Assembly (NCBI GenBank): GCA_013911625.1
Contig: JACESW010000007.1
Location: 1-18,984 of the forward strand
Reading direction: 5' to 3'
Length of the DNA: 18,984 nt
DNA from: Cryomorphaceae bacterium
GTDB taxonomy: Bacteria; Bacteroidota; Bacteroidia; Flavobacteriales; Schleiferiaceae
Shown here: positions 6,765-14,002 of the stretch, piece by piece
Layout of the letters: each line of letters opens with the position of its first letter
Position numbering within the stretch: the first letter of the stretch is position 1
Made by a program: the position numbers and the translations under genes
Notes under the pieces: model-generated
What the model saw: the letters and a program-made list of their open reading frames with translations, nothing else
The model's database searches: none
Told to the model about the DNA's origin: nothing

Positions 6765-7337
6765 ATGCTCAGGATAGCTGTATTAGCCTCAGGTTCAGGA
6801 AGTAACGCAGAAGAATTGCACCGCTATTTTTCGAATAGCGACCTCGCTCGTGTAGAATTGATAGTTACTAACAACACAAAAGCGGGCGTAATTGATCGAT
6901 TTTCAGGCAAAAAAGTGGCGATTCGCACGTTCGACCCAAGCAGCGAAAGCGATACAGTTCTTCAGGAATTAACCCAAGTGGCAGATTTGGTTATCCTTGC
7001 TGGGTATTTGAGGATGATCCCGGCTTCATGGACGAGAGCTTTTCAAGGGCGTATGCTTAATATTCACCCCGCATTATTGCCAAAGTTTGGCGGCAAGGGC
7101 ATGTATGGCAAGCACGTTCACCAAGCGGTAAGTGAAGCAAGCGAAACAGAGACCGGCATCACCATCCATCTGGTTAACGAACACTATGACGAAGGGGCCA
7201 TTGTTGCCCAGTTTGCTGTTGATGTAGCCCCAGGGGAATCGCCGTTGTCTATTGAAGAAAAAGTGCGCCAACTGGAATTGGAATACTACGGACCCACTGT
7301 AGAACGTTGGATAGAGAACCTAACCTTGAGTCAATGA
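6765..7337 (+). CDS. purN: Phosphoribosylglycinamide formyltransferase
   Basis: This is GAR transformylase 1, which moves a formyl group from 10-formyl-tetrahydrofolate to GAR in the third step of purine synthesis. It has 190 residues. The nucleotide-binding start is [15 protein letters not shown]. The catalytic triad is complete: Asn99 and His101 in [10 protein letters not shown] and Asp142 in [10 protein letters not shown] chose the ATG at 6765 over an in-frame TTG at 6741 because homologues begin directly with [11 protein letters not shown] and because a promoter element covers the longer start. The stop overlaps the rnhA start as ATGA. Confidence 0.97.
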   Translation: MLRIAVLASGSGSNAEELHRYFSNSDLARVELIVTNNTKAGVIDRFSGKKVAIRTFDPSSESDTVLQELTQVADLVILAGYLRMIPASWTRAFQGRMLNIHPALLPKFGGKGMYGKHVHQAVSEASETETGITIHLVNEHYDEGAIVAQFAVDVAPGESPLSIEEKVRQLELEYYGPTVERWIENLTLSQ

Positions 7338-7792
7338 GAGTAACCATATATACAGATGGAGCAGCAAGCGGCAACCCAGGTCCTGGAGGATACGGTGTAG
7401 TGCTTGAGAGTAGCGCGGGCCACCGGAAAGAGCTTAACGGAGGGTTTCGGAGGACCACGAATAATCGAATGGAGCTGCTCGCTGTTATCGTTGGATTGCG
7501 AGAATTAAAAAGTACCGAAGTTGCAGTTACTGTGGTGAGCGACAGCAAATACGTGGTCGACGCTATCAATAAAGGCTGGTTGCGTTCTTGGGTAAAGAAA
7601 GGATTCAAGGACAAGAAGAATCCGGATCTGTGGAGATTAATGATTCCTCTATTAGACAAGTACAGCCCGACGTTTCAATGGGTAAAAGGGCACAATAACC
7701 ATCCTCAAAATGAGCGTTGTGACGCGCTTGCTGTCCAGGCGAGTAAACAACCCAACCTTCCCCCTGATGATGGCTACGAAAGCACTCTTTAA
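7334..7792 (+). CDS. rnhA: Ribonuclease HI
   Basis: This enzyme degrades the RNA strand of RNA-DNA hybrids, removing primers and R-loops. It has 152 residues, the usual size. All metal ligands and the catalytic His are visible: Asp8 in [14 protein letters not shown], Glu47 in NNRMELLA, Asp70 in [16 protein letters not shown], His120 in [12 protein letters not shown] and Asp130 in CDALA. The basic handle region ([12 protein letters not shown]) is present. The ATG at 7334 is preferred over one nine codons upstream because homologues start just before the first strand and it makes an ATGA overlap with purN. The stop shares TTAA with the convergent peptidase gene. Confidence 0.97.
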   Translation: MRVTIYTDGAASGNPGPGGYGVVLESSAGHRKELNGGFRRTTNNRMELLAVIVGLRELKSTEVAVTVVSDSKYVVDAINKGWLRSWVKKGFKDKKNPDLWRLMIPLLDKYSPTFQWVKGHNNHPQNERCDALAVQASKQPNLPPDDGYESTL

Positions 7793-8649
7793 AACTTTAT
7801 AAAGTTCTGCGGGTCGATAGGCGCCCCTTCGAACCAAAGCTCAAAGTGCAGGTGTGGACCGGTAGAGTTTTCGCCACTGTTTCCGATGATGGCTATCGCT
7901 TCTCCGCTACGCACGAATTCACCCACTTCTTTGAGCAATGCGCTATTGTGTTTGTAAGCGCTGAGTAAGTTGTTCTCGTGTTGTACGATGATGATATTTC
8001 CGGTTTCGCTGGTCCAATCGGCAAAAATCACCGTTCCTTCATAACAGGTCTTTACAGGCGTATTCGATGCCGCTGCAATATCGACAGCAAAATGATTTGA
8101 AATTTTATCAAAGCCACTTGTAATTATTCCGTCGATAGGTGAAATTAATTGTGGAATTCCTAATTCAGCACCCCCTTGGCTTAAGGTAAAAGCATTTTCT
8201 TCTTCTACCCATTCACGGAAGGCGCTGTCTTGCGAACTAGGGTTTGAAAGGACAATTTCTGCATTATTGGATGAGGTGTCTGTTTCCAACTCTTGAAGAA
8301 CGGTGTCAATCACCCCTCCGTTTAAAATACGTTGCACGCCCTGCAAATAGCGCTCATTGCGATCGATTGCAGCCGTCAAGCTGTCGGTTGTAAGAGCAAG
8401 CTCAATAGCTTCGCGGCGAAGCTTCGAAGAGGCATAGCCAGGTATAAGCTCTTTTAAAGGTGTAAAAGCAATGACGGTCGTAGTAAGTGCTATCGTGCTT
8501 ACAATGGTGACGACAGAGAACACAAAGATGTTCAGGGGACTTAGTTTCAAGGTCAAGAGCTCCTCAAACGTATCATCGTTCAGGATTACAAAGCGGAATT
8601 TGTTCCTCCACCGCTGTACTCTAGTCTCGTTTTTTGAATCTTTTGCCAT
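7789..8649 (-). CDS. Membrane-anchored M23 (LytM) metallopeptidase
   Basis: A 286-residue predicted cell wall endopeptidase. Residues 1-39 form a basic cytoplasmic tail containing [13 protein letters not shown], residues about 40-62 a single membrane helix, and 70-125 a charged, probably coiled segment in the periplasm. The M23 domain covers about 165-286. The zinc ligands His186 and Asp190 (HFAVD) and His268 are present, as are His234 (YKHNS) and His266 (GPHLHFE), so it should be active in cleaving peptidoglycan cross-bridges or stems. It is transcribed away from porW and a bactofilin gene. Peptidases of this build are partners of bactofilins in Helicobacter (Csd1 with CcmA) and in alphaproteobacteria, which makes a shape role plausible here; that role is inference. 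Confidence 0.92.
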   Translation of the reverse strand: MAKDSKNETRVQRWRNKFRFVILNDDTFEELLTLKLSPLNIFVFSVVTIVSTIALTTTVIAFTPLKELIPGYASSKLRREAIELALTTDSLTAAIDRNERYLQGVQRILNGGVIDTVLQELETDTSSNNAEIVLSNPSSQDSAFREWVEEENAFTLSQGGAELGIPQLISPIDGIITSGFDKISNHFAVDIAAASNTPVKTCYEGTVIFADWTSETGNIIIVQHENNLLSAYKHNSALLKEVGEFVRSGEAIAIIGNSGENSTGPHLHFELWFEGAPIDPQNFIKF

Positions 8650-8657
8650 TCTTCTGA

Positions 8658-8665
8658 CAAATATC
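8658..8665 (-). promoter_or_regulatory. Weak -7-like element before the M23 gene
   Basis: The minus strand reads GATATTTG, seven of eight bases of TAnnTTTG, 8 bases upstream of the ATG. Only the -7-like part is visible and the spacing would give an almost leaderless message. Confidence 0.22.
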
Positions 8666-8699
8666 GCACTATGAATTTCTCTCGTGGTATGAAATAAAA

Positions 8700-8707
8700 T
8701 AATTTTA
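8700..8707 (+). promoter_or_regulatory. Possible -7 element of porW
   Basis: TAATTTTA matches seven of eight bases of TAnnTTTG, 16 bases before the porW ATG. No convincing -33 element accompanies it. It is the only candidate in the short divergent interval 8650-8723. Confidence 0.3.
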
Positions 8708-8723
8708 GCGCGTTATTAGACCT

Positions 8724-11327
8724 ATGCATCATTTTCGACCGATTCTTTTTTCATTGACCCTATTGTTCCTCGCTGGCTGTTCAACAACCAAGGACCAGTG
8801 GGTGAATCGGAAATACCATGAAACCACGGCACATTACAATGCCTACTTTAACGGTATGGAGGCCTTTAACGAGGCCGTGGACGGCTTTGAGAAAACGGAA
8901 GAATTAGATTTTGAAAACGTGCTGCCCCTCTATTATTGGCCGGACGATAAACAGGCGTCGTCGCTTTTTGCTAAAATGGACCGTGCGCTTGAAAAGAGCG
9001 CCAAGGTGATCAAAGGCCACAGTATGGTCTTCTCTGGAAAACAGCGCAATCCTTATGTGGTTAAGTCGTACCTACTCATAGCACGAAGCAGATTTTATAA
9101 ATATGAGTTTATACAAGCCCTGGAAGCTTCGGCATACATCGTCGATCAATTCAGCGGCATAGAGATGGCCGAAGAAGAAGTCTTTTGGGCGAAACTCTTG
9201 GCGGCACAGACCCACATTAGAATGGGCAATGCCTTTGCTGCGGAAAGCTTGTTGGACGAAATCTACACTAAAAAACTGCCCAAGGATAGGCTGCATGCGG
9301 CCCAGAAGGGATATGCTTTTTACCATCTTGAGTCTGGCAACCTAGAAGATGCCCAGAACTGGGTAGCAGCAGCCTTCGAAACCGCCGGAAGCAAAGAGGA
9401 GCGCGTTCGACTTGCCTATATTAACGCACAATTATTGACAAAACTCGGGATGGGATACGAAAGCGCCTTGGCCTACGAGCAAGTACTAGACCTCCACCCA
9501 AACAACTACGACATTACGTTTTCAGCACAAATTAAGCGTGCCGAAAACTTTGACGTATACATGGAAGATATTTCCATCATCGAAAAAGAGCTGCGTAAGA
9601 TGCTCAAGGACGACAAGAACATTGCTTACCGCGACCAAATCTACTATGTATGGGCGCTAAAAGAATTGGACCTTGATCACTATCCAGAGGGGGAGTCGCT
9701 CCTGCGCAGATCCATATCGTCTTCGGTGAACAATCAAAAACAGAAGGGAAAGAGCTATTTAAAACTCGCGGGCGTTGAGTTTGACTTTAGAGCGTTTGTG
9801 CCTGCGAAAGGCTATTACGACAGTGCATTGGCCGTTCTGCCACCGGGCTATCCCGGAACGGATACTTTGCAAGAGCGCGTTGAGGTTTTGGGCGAACTTG
9901 TTCTTCATTACAACGAAGTAAAACTTCAAGACAGTTTGCAGTCTATGTATGGCATGAGCGAAACGGCGTTGCGAAAGAAGTTTGAAGACTATATCGAAGA
10001 GAAAAAGAAGCGTGAAGAAGAAGCTGCAAGACAGGCAGAAATTGCAGCATTGAACGCCGCACAAAATGCAGCCCTTGCGGATGCGGGACCAGTTGCAGGA
10101 CAGGGCTCAGGAAAGTGGTATTTCTACAATCCGACCGTCCGTGCTTCGGGGCTGGCGGCATACAAAAGAACCTGGGGAGACCGTGTACTCGAAGACCATT
10201 GGCGACAAAAAGACAAGCCCGTAGACGGTTTTGGCGATGTTGACCTTGCTGCCAGTAGCGACCAAGATTCTACGTCACAGAATGAAGAATTGCTCCCGAC
10301 CAACGACAATAGCGTGGAATATTACCTGGCTCGTGTTTTAAAAGACGAAGCCGATTTGAAAGAAAGTCTTCGCAAGGAGGCCAATGCGCTGGCGGAGCTA
10401 GGGTTTGTCTATAAGGACGGACTTGGAGATTTCGACGCGGCAGAAGACACATGGGGCAGGTACCTTAACGAGTTTACCGCTGCAACACCAACAGCAAAAG
10501 TGTGGTACGGAAAGTACTTGCTCGACGGCGCTATAGATAACAATGAGGGCCAGAGCATAGCAAAAGCAACGCTTCTATCGGACTACTCCAGCAGCCCATA
10601 CGCGGCGTTGGTCCGCGGTGATCGACAAGGTCCTGAGGTTCCAGAGGAAGAACAGCGCGCTTACGACCAAGCCTTTTCAGCCTACACCTCTGGGTCATTT
10701 AAAGGTGCCAATTCAGCCATTGCCGCATTCAAGTCGCGTTTTCCGGAGAGCCAGTTATTGCCGAAAACAGCCTTGCTCGAGGCCTATGTCTTTGGACTCA
10801 ACGAGAATGGCGTTGCCGTTGTTGAGCAGCTAAAGAAGGTGGTCAAAGACTTTGGAGGTACCGACGAAGCCGCGCGTGCCACACAGATTTTAGCACTGCT
10901 TCAAGACGAAAACAAGGGCGACGAAAACTCAAAAGGCAGTGGAGATCTTCGTGTTCGAACGGTCAAGTTTGACGATCAACCAAACGCACCTCATAAAATT
11001 GTCTTTGCCATTCCCGCACAGAATTCTGACATCAACAACTTGAGAAATGCCCTCGCGGACTTTAACAAGGAGAATTTCAAGTTCGACAATCTTCGCATCC
11101 AGAACATCTTTTACGACCAGAATACACAGCTGGTCATCATTAGCGGATTGCGCTCGAAAGCGAAGGCGGTCGTTTGGCTAAACAGCTACGAATCACAGGG
11201 TTCTAACATCAAACAATACTATCCGATTGGATTAAGTGAGGTTTTTTACATAAATAATCCGAACTTTGGCAAAGTGTACCGAGACAAGGTGCTAAAAGAT
11301 TACATTCAATATTTCAAGGAGTTATGA
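8724..11327 (+). CDS. porW: PorW/SprE-type lipoprotein of type IX secretion and gliding
   Basis: An 867-residue lipoprotein that in Flavobacterium (SprE) and Porphyromonas (PorW) is needed for type IX secretion and, in gliding species, for movement; it acts in the cell envelope with other T9SS components. The signal peptide ends in the lipobox LAGC with Cys19. The mature start, WVNRKYHETTAHYNAYFNG, is characteristic of the family. Residues about 40-400 are helical repeats of TPR type (for example KSYLLIARSRFYKYEFIQALEAS). A charged coiled segment at about 410-440 (EEKKKREEEAARQAEIAALN) is followed by KWYFYNPTVRASG. More helical repeats follow, then a C-terminal domain from about 745 (VRTVKFDDQPNAPHKIVFAIP). 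The length is close to that of SprE. The stop overlaps the bactofilin start as ATGA. Confidence 0.9.
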   Translation: MHHFRPILFSLTLLFLAGCSTTKDQWVNRKYHETTAHYNAYFNGMEAFNEAVDGFEKTEELDFENVLPLYYWPDDKQASSLFAKMDRALEKSAKVIKGHSMVFSGKQRNPYVVKSYLLIARSRFYKYEFIQALEASAYIVDQFSGIEMAEEEVFWAKLLAAQTHIRMGNAFAAESLLDEIYTKKLPKDRLHAAQKGYAFYHLESGNLEDAQNWVAAAFETAGSKEERVRLAYINAQLLTKLGMGYESALAYEQVLDLHPNNYDITFSAQIKRAENFDVYMEDISIIEKELRKMLKDDKNIAYRDQIYYVWALKELDLDHYPEGESLLRRSISSSVNNQKQKGKSYLKLAGVEFDFRAFVPAKGYYDSALAVLPPGYPGTDTLQERVEVLGELVLHYNEVKLQDSLQSMYGMSETALRKKFEDYIEEKKKREEEAARQAEIAALNAAQNAALADAGPVAGQGSGKWYFYNPTVRASGLAAYKRTWGDRVLEDHWRQKDKPVDGFGDVDLAASSDQDSTSQNEELLPTNDNSVEYYLARVLKDEADLKESLRKEANALAELGFVYKDGLGDFDAAEDTWGRYLNEFTAATPTAKVWYGKYLLDGAIDNNEGQSIAKATLLSDYSSSPYAALVRGDRQGPEVPEEEQRAYDQAFSAYTSGSFKGANSAIAAFKSRFPESQLLPKTALLEAYVFGLNENGVAVVEQLKKVVKDFGGTDEAARATQILALLQDENKGDENSKGSGDLRVRTVKFDDQPNAPHKIVFAIPAQNSDINNLRNALADFNKENFKFDNLRIQNIFYDQNTQLVIISGLRSKAKAVVWLNSYESQGSNIKQYYPIGLSEVFYINNPNFGKVYRDKVLKDYIQYFKEL

Positions 11328-11722
11328 TTTCATCACCAAAGAAAAACCCAGATCAAGCCCAAGCCTCAAATAGAATATTAGGAGGCACTGCAATACAGGG
11401 CGACGTACAGACGGACGGCGATATTCGCGTTGATGGAACAATCAAAGGCAACGTAAAGGTGAGCGGCAAGCTAGTGGTTGGCCAACACGGTGTCGTTGAA
11501 GGCGAGGTTGAATGCAAGAACGCTGCCATTGCCGGGTCATTGAAAGGTATTCTTAATGTTGCACAGACCCTGTCTTTGACGGAATCAGCGAAGGTTGAAG
11601 GCAATGTACAGACTGAAAAACTTTCGGTAGAGCCAGGCGCTTCTATCAACGGTTCTGTGAGTATGGGAGCTGTAATGAAGAAAGTAGGTGAGGCAGATTC
11701 TGCAGCAACTAAGACCGCATAA
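11324..11722 (+). CDS. Bactofilin (polymer-forming cytoskeletal protein)
   Basis: A 132-residue bactofilin. These proteins polymerise without nucleotide into filaments through a right-handed beta helix and organise wall enzymes at chosen sites. The core runs from about residue 19 (ILGGTAIQGDVQTDGDIRVDG) to about 115 and shows the periodic pattern of Gly and hydrophobic residues (GTIKGNVKVSGKLVVG, VVEGEVECKNAAIAG, AKVEGNVQTEKLSV). The flanking tails are short and polar, as usual. It is translationally coupled to porW by ATGA, 11 bases from atpZ, and only a few kilobases from a membrane-anchored M23 peptidase gene. Confidence 0.93.
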   Translation: MISSPKKNPDQAQASNRILGGTAIQGDVQTDGDIRVDGTIKGNVKVSGKLVVGQHGVVEGEVECKNAAIAGSLKGILNVAQTLSLTESAKVEGNVQTEKLSVEPGASINGSVSMGAVMKKVGEADSAATKTA

Positions 11723-11733
11723 TCAAGGCCGTA

Positions 11734-11946
11734 ATGGCTGATTTTCCTGACAAAAACGACCGTAAATTTTTGCGCTTTGGATCTCTTGGGGTCCAAATGG
11801 CGGTGCTTATCTATGCCGGATCCGAGCTTGGCAAATACCTTGATGACAGATACCCGTCAGATAAAAACTGGTACACCATTGCCTGTGTGATGGCAGCAGT
11901 GGGCATTTCATTTTATCAACTTGTCAAGGAATTACCCAAGGACTAA
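11734..11946 (+). CDS. AtpZ/AtpI-family ATP synthase assembly protein
   Basis: A 70-residue membrane protein with two predicted helices (about 15-31 and 46-64) and the LGVQMAVLIYAGSELGKYLDDRY pattern of the AtpZ/AtpI family (F0F1 subunit family; helper of c-ring assembly or magnesium uptake for the synthase). It sits ahead of the atp operon, the usual place. Its stop overlaps the next gene as TAATG, so the two are likely made together. Which of the AtpZ or AtpI roles it fills cannot be told from sequence. Confidence 0.88.
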   Translation: MADFPDKNDRKFLRFGSLGVQMAVLIYAGSELGKYLDDRYPSDKNWYTIACVMAAVGISFYQLVKELPKD

Positions 11947-12320
11947 TGATAGACGTGAGGGCTTTCAGGTTCTATGCAACACTCTTAGCTGTTGCGCTCT
12001 TGGGAGTGTTTGCACAATCGTCATTTACGGGTCAAGTGGTAGCCGGCCCCCTGTTGAAAACGTACGTTGTAAATAATCTACTGGCAGCTGTGATATTCAC
12101 TCTCTTGTACGGCTGGAGAAAGCGCCATATTGAAAAGCTTGGCTTCCTGTTCATGGCAGGAACTGGCTTAAAGTTTCTAACTTTCTTCATTGTCTTTTAC
12201 CCCGCATTTCATGCGGATGGAGAACTCACCAAAGACGAGTTTGTTTTATTCTTTGTTCCCTATGTGCTTTCTACTCTAGTAGAAATCGTCTTTTTGGCGC
12301 GTATTTTGAACCGAGAATAG
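11946..12320 (+). CDS. Four-helix membrane protein of the atp cluster
   Basis: A 124-residue integral membrane protein with four predicted helices (about 8-27, 41-57, 66-86 and 99-119) and a basic cytoplasmic stretch GWRKRHIEK between helices 2 and 3. It is coupled to atpZ by TAATG and precedes atpB. Its size and topology are those of AtpI-type proteins, and from memory such genes (possibly DUF6168) lie at this place in many Flavobacteriales. A role beside AtpZ in ATP synthase assembly is inferred from position only; no catalytic motif is seen. Confidence 0.7.
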   Translation: MIDVRAFRFYATLLAVALLGVFAQSSFTGQVVAGPLLKTYVVNNLLAAVIFTLLYGWRKRHIEKLGFLFMAGTGLKFLTFFIVFYPAFHADGELTKDEFVLFFVPYVLSTLVEIVFLARILNRE

Positions 12321-12323
12321 CCG

Positions 12324-12370
12324 ATGTTTTAAGGACGGCTAACCCGCTCAAGAGCAATGTTTTAAGGACG
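12324..12370. repeat. 14-base direct repeat before atpB
   Basis: ATGTTTTAAGGACG occurs at 12324-12337 and 12357-12370, start points 33 bases apart. Between them lies a small dyad GCTC-AA-GAGC (12346-12355). Each copy begins with the mini-frame ATG-TTT-TAA (Met-Phe-stop). The two copies lie just after the stop of the upstream gene and about 80-130 bases before the atpB -7 element. The role is unknown. Confidence 0.7.
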
Positions 12371-12451
12371 CCAAAAACACGAGTGCAAAAGGAGCCGTGT
12401 ATAACCATAAATAAATAGCGCCTTTTCTTTTAGAGCGTGAATATTCTTCAT

Positions 12452-12459
12452 TAGTTTTG
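12452..12459 (+). promoter_or_regulatory. -7 promoter element of the atp operon
   Basis: TAGTTTTG is an exact TAnnTTTG match, 50 bases before the atpB ATG, so the message would have a leader of roughly 40 bases. No clear TTG stands at the -33 spacing. The position within the longest non-coding interval of the window (12321-12509) fits the operon promoter. Confidence 0.55.
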
Positions 12460-12463
12460 CACC

Positions 12464-12494
12464 GATTTTAAGCCGCTAAAATCCCGGAAACGGG
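12464..12494 (+). other. Two dyads in the atpB leader
   Basis: GATTTTA (12464-12470) and TAAAATC (12477-12483) form a perfect 7-base dyad with spacer AGCCGC. Immediately after it, CCCG (12483-12486) and CGGG (12491-12494) frame GAAA, a GNRA-type tetraloop. If transcription starts about 12466, the first dyad is at the very 5' end and the second 15 bases before the ATG. The two share base 12483 and so may compete. Confidence 0.4.
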
Positions 12495-12509
12495 GAACGC
12501 AAAAATTGT

Positions 12510-13700
12510 ATGATTTCTAAGTTTACTGCCTTATCAGCCTTTGTAGGCTTAATGTTTTTCTCAGTACCAGCGGCAGCTCAGGACCACGGTCATGAGGATG
12601 CGCACCACGAAGAAACACAACACGGTGATACTCATAGCGAGGAAGCACATGCTGTAGAGCTTCACGCTGAGGAAGCGCACGACGATAATCACGAAGCTCA
12701 TTCAGAAGGTCACGGACACGGAGCATTTGTACCGGCGTCAGATACAGAAGGCAGAAAAGCTGTTGTAAAAGAGACGGTTGAGCATCACCTTGCAGATTCT
12801 TACGAATTCCACATTGTTGGCCCCGTAGGTTTTCCACTACCAGTTATTTTGTTTGACAACGGGCTGAAAGTCTTTTCATCAGCGAAGTTCCATCACGGTG
12901 AATCTGTGGCGGAGGTTGATGGTTCGTACTATGTAGTACACCACAGTAAAATTTACAAGACTGATTCGGAAGGCACTATCACTTATGATGAGCACCACCA
13001 CCCAACAAATGAAAAGCCTCTAGACTTCTCAATCACCAAGAACGTGTTCATGATCATTTTTATGGCCGTATTTATGTTCTTGTTGTTTAGAGGTGTTGCG
13101 AAAACGTACAAGAATAGTTTGGTACCGAGCAAAGCAGGTCGATTCCTCGAGCCGCTTATCGTTTTCATTCGCGACGAGATTGCCATTCCTAACATTGGCG
13201 AAAAGCATTACAAGCGCTACATGAGCTTCTTGCTCACTATTTTCTTTTTCATCTGGTTTTTGAACTTGGTGGGTATGACGCCGCTAGGTGTAAACGTTAC
13301 CGGCAATATTGCGGTGACAGTTTCTTTGGCCTTGATGACCTTCTTTATTACCCAGTTTAGTGGTAAGAAAGATTACTGGATGCACATTTTCTGGATGCCA
13401 GGTGTACCGGTTTTACTTCGCCCTGTTTTGGCGGTAATCGAATTGATCGGTTTGGTCGTTAAGCCATTCTCGTTGACCATTCGTCTTTACGCAAACATGC
13501 TAGCAGGTCACGTTGTAATTATGAGCATCCTCGGGTTGATCTACATTTTCGCTTCGTACGTTGCTGCGATTCCGTTTACCGGATTGACACTATTCCTTTA
13601 TGTCTTGGAGCTGTTAGTAGCAGCACTACAGGCATATATTTTCACAATGTTGGCGTCTCTGTACTTCGGTGCAGCCGTTGAAGAGCACGACCATCACTAA
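12510..13700 (+). CDS. atpB: ATP synthase F0 subunit a, with histidine-rich N-terminus
   Basis: Subunit a forms the two proton half-channels beside the c-ring. At 396 residues it is far longer than the E. coli protein (271). Residues 1-23 look like a cleavable signal peptide (FVGLMFFSVPAAA). Residues 26-70 contain 13 His among many Asp and Glu, and a further segment to about 170 is soluble and presumably periplasmic. The membrane part starts at about 178. The essential arginine is Arg325 in SLTIRLYANMLAGH, and the last helices (VLELLVAALQAYIFTMLASLYFG) are normal. The protein ends in EEHDHH. N-terminal signal and extension are known from Bacteroidota AtpB; the density of His here is notable. 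It heads the operon behind a likely promoter. Confidence 0.95.
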   Translation: MISKFTALSAFVGLMFFSVPAAAQDHGHEDAHHEETQHGDTHSEEAHAVELHAEEAHDDNHEAHSEGHGHGAFVPASDTEGRKAVVKETVEHHLADSYEFHIVGPVGFPLPVILFDNGLKVFSSAKFHHGESVAEVDGSYYVVHHSKIYKTDSEGTITYDEHHHPTNEKPLDFSITKNVFMIIFMAVFMFLLFRGVAKTYKNSLVPSKAGRFLEPLIVFIRDEIAIPNIGEKHYKRYMSFLLTIFFFIWFLNLVGMTPLGVNVTGNIAVTVSLALMTFFITQFSGKKDYWMHIFWMPGVPVLLRPVLAVIELIGLVVKPFSLTIRLYANMLAGHVVIMSILGLIYIFASYVAAIPFTGLTLFLYVLELLVAALQAYIFTMLASLYFGAAVEEHDHH

Positions 13701-13729
13701 ACACGAGTATTAATTAAATTTTATATACT

Positions 13730-13921
13730 ATGGAAATTCCAACTATTGTAGGTGCAGGCTTGATCGTAATCGGTGCTGGTATGGGTATCGGTAGAATCGG
13801 TGGTTCTGCAATGGAAGCAATTGGTCGTCAGCCTGAAGCTTCTGGTAAAATCCAAACAGCTATGATTATTGCTGCTGCACTTATCGAGGGTATCGGTTTC
13901 GCGGCACTTTTCGCAGCTTAA
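13730..13921 (+). CDS. atpE: ATP synthase F0 subunit c
   Basis: The proteolipid of the rotor ring, 63 residues, two membrane helices joined by the polar loop GRQPEASGK (about 32-40). The first helix is the Gly-rich GAGLIVIGAGMGIG. The ion-binding carboxylate is Glu53 in IAAALIEGIGFA. The residue after it is Gly, and there is no Gln in helix 1, so the Na-binding pattern is absent and proton coupling is expected. It starts 29 bases after atpB and is followed by a terminator-like hairpin. Confidence 0.96.
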   Translation: MEIPTIVGAGLIVIGAGMGIGRIGGSAMEAIGRQPEASGKIQTAMIIAAALIEGIGFAALFAA

Positions 13922-13931
13922 GACAATAAAG

Positions 13932-13969
13932 TAGGTAGGTGCAACGATTGGTTGCACCGCCTATTTTTT
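13932..13969 (+). terminator. Terminator-like hairpin between atpE and atpF
   Basis: GGTGCAAC (13938-13945) pairs with GTTGCACC (13951-13958) around GATTG. An outer TAGG/CCTA pair lengthens the stem after a small bulge, and six Ts follow (13964-13969). This is the form of an intrinsic terminator, but it lies inside an operon, so partial termination or 3'-end protection of an atpE message is likely. Confidence 0.7.
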
Positions 13970-13982
13970 CCTAATTATAGAA

Positions 13983-13998
13983 TTTGATTGTAATCAAA
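13983..13998. promoter_or_regulatory. FNR/CRP-type dyad before atpF
   Basis: TTTGATTGTAATCAAA is a perfect dyad containing TTGAT-TGTA-ATCAA (13984-13997), an exact match to the FNR consensus TTGATnnnnATCAA. It ends 4 bases before the atpF ATG. Bacteroidota have Crp/Fnr-family regulators, but binding here is only inferred; the same bases could form a 6-bp RNA hairpin at the atpF start. Confidence 0.45.
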
Positions 13999-14002
13999 GA
14001 AC

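Noticed and set aside
11353..11796. A 147-codon open frame on the minus strand, opposite the bactofilin gene
   Set aside because: It is antisense to a well-supported bactofilin and atpZ start, is rich in Ser, Thr and Pro as expected of a shadow frame, and has no family pattern.
13730..13921. Sodium-coupled ATP synthase
   Set aside because: The c subunit has Glu53 followed by Gly and no Gln in helix 1, so the sodium-binding pattern is absent.
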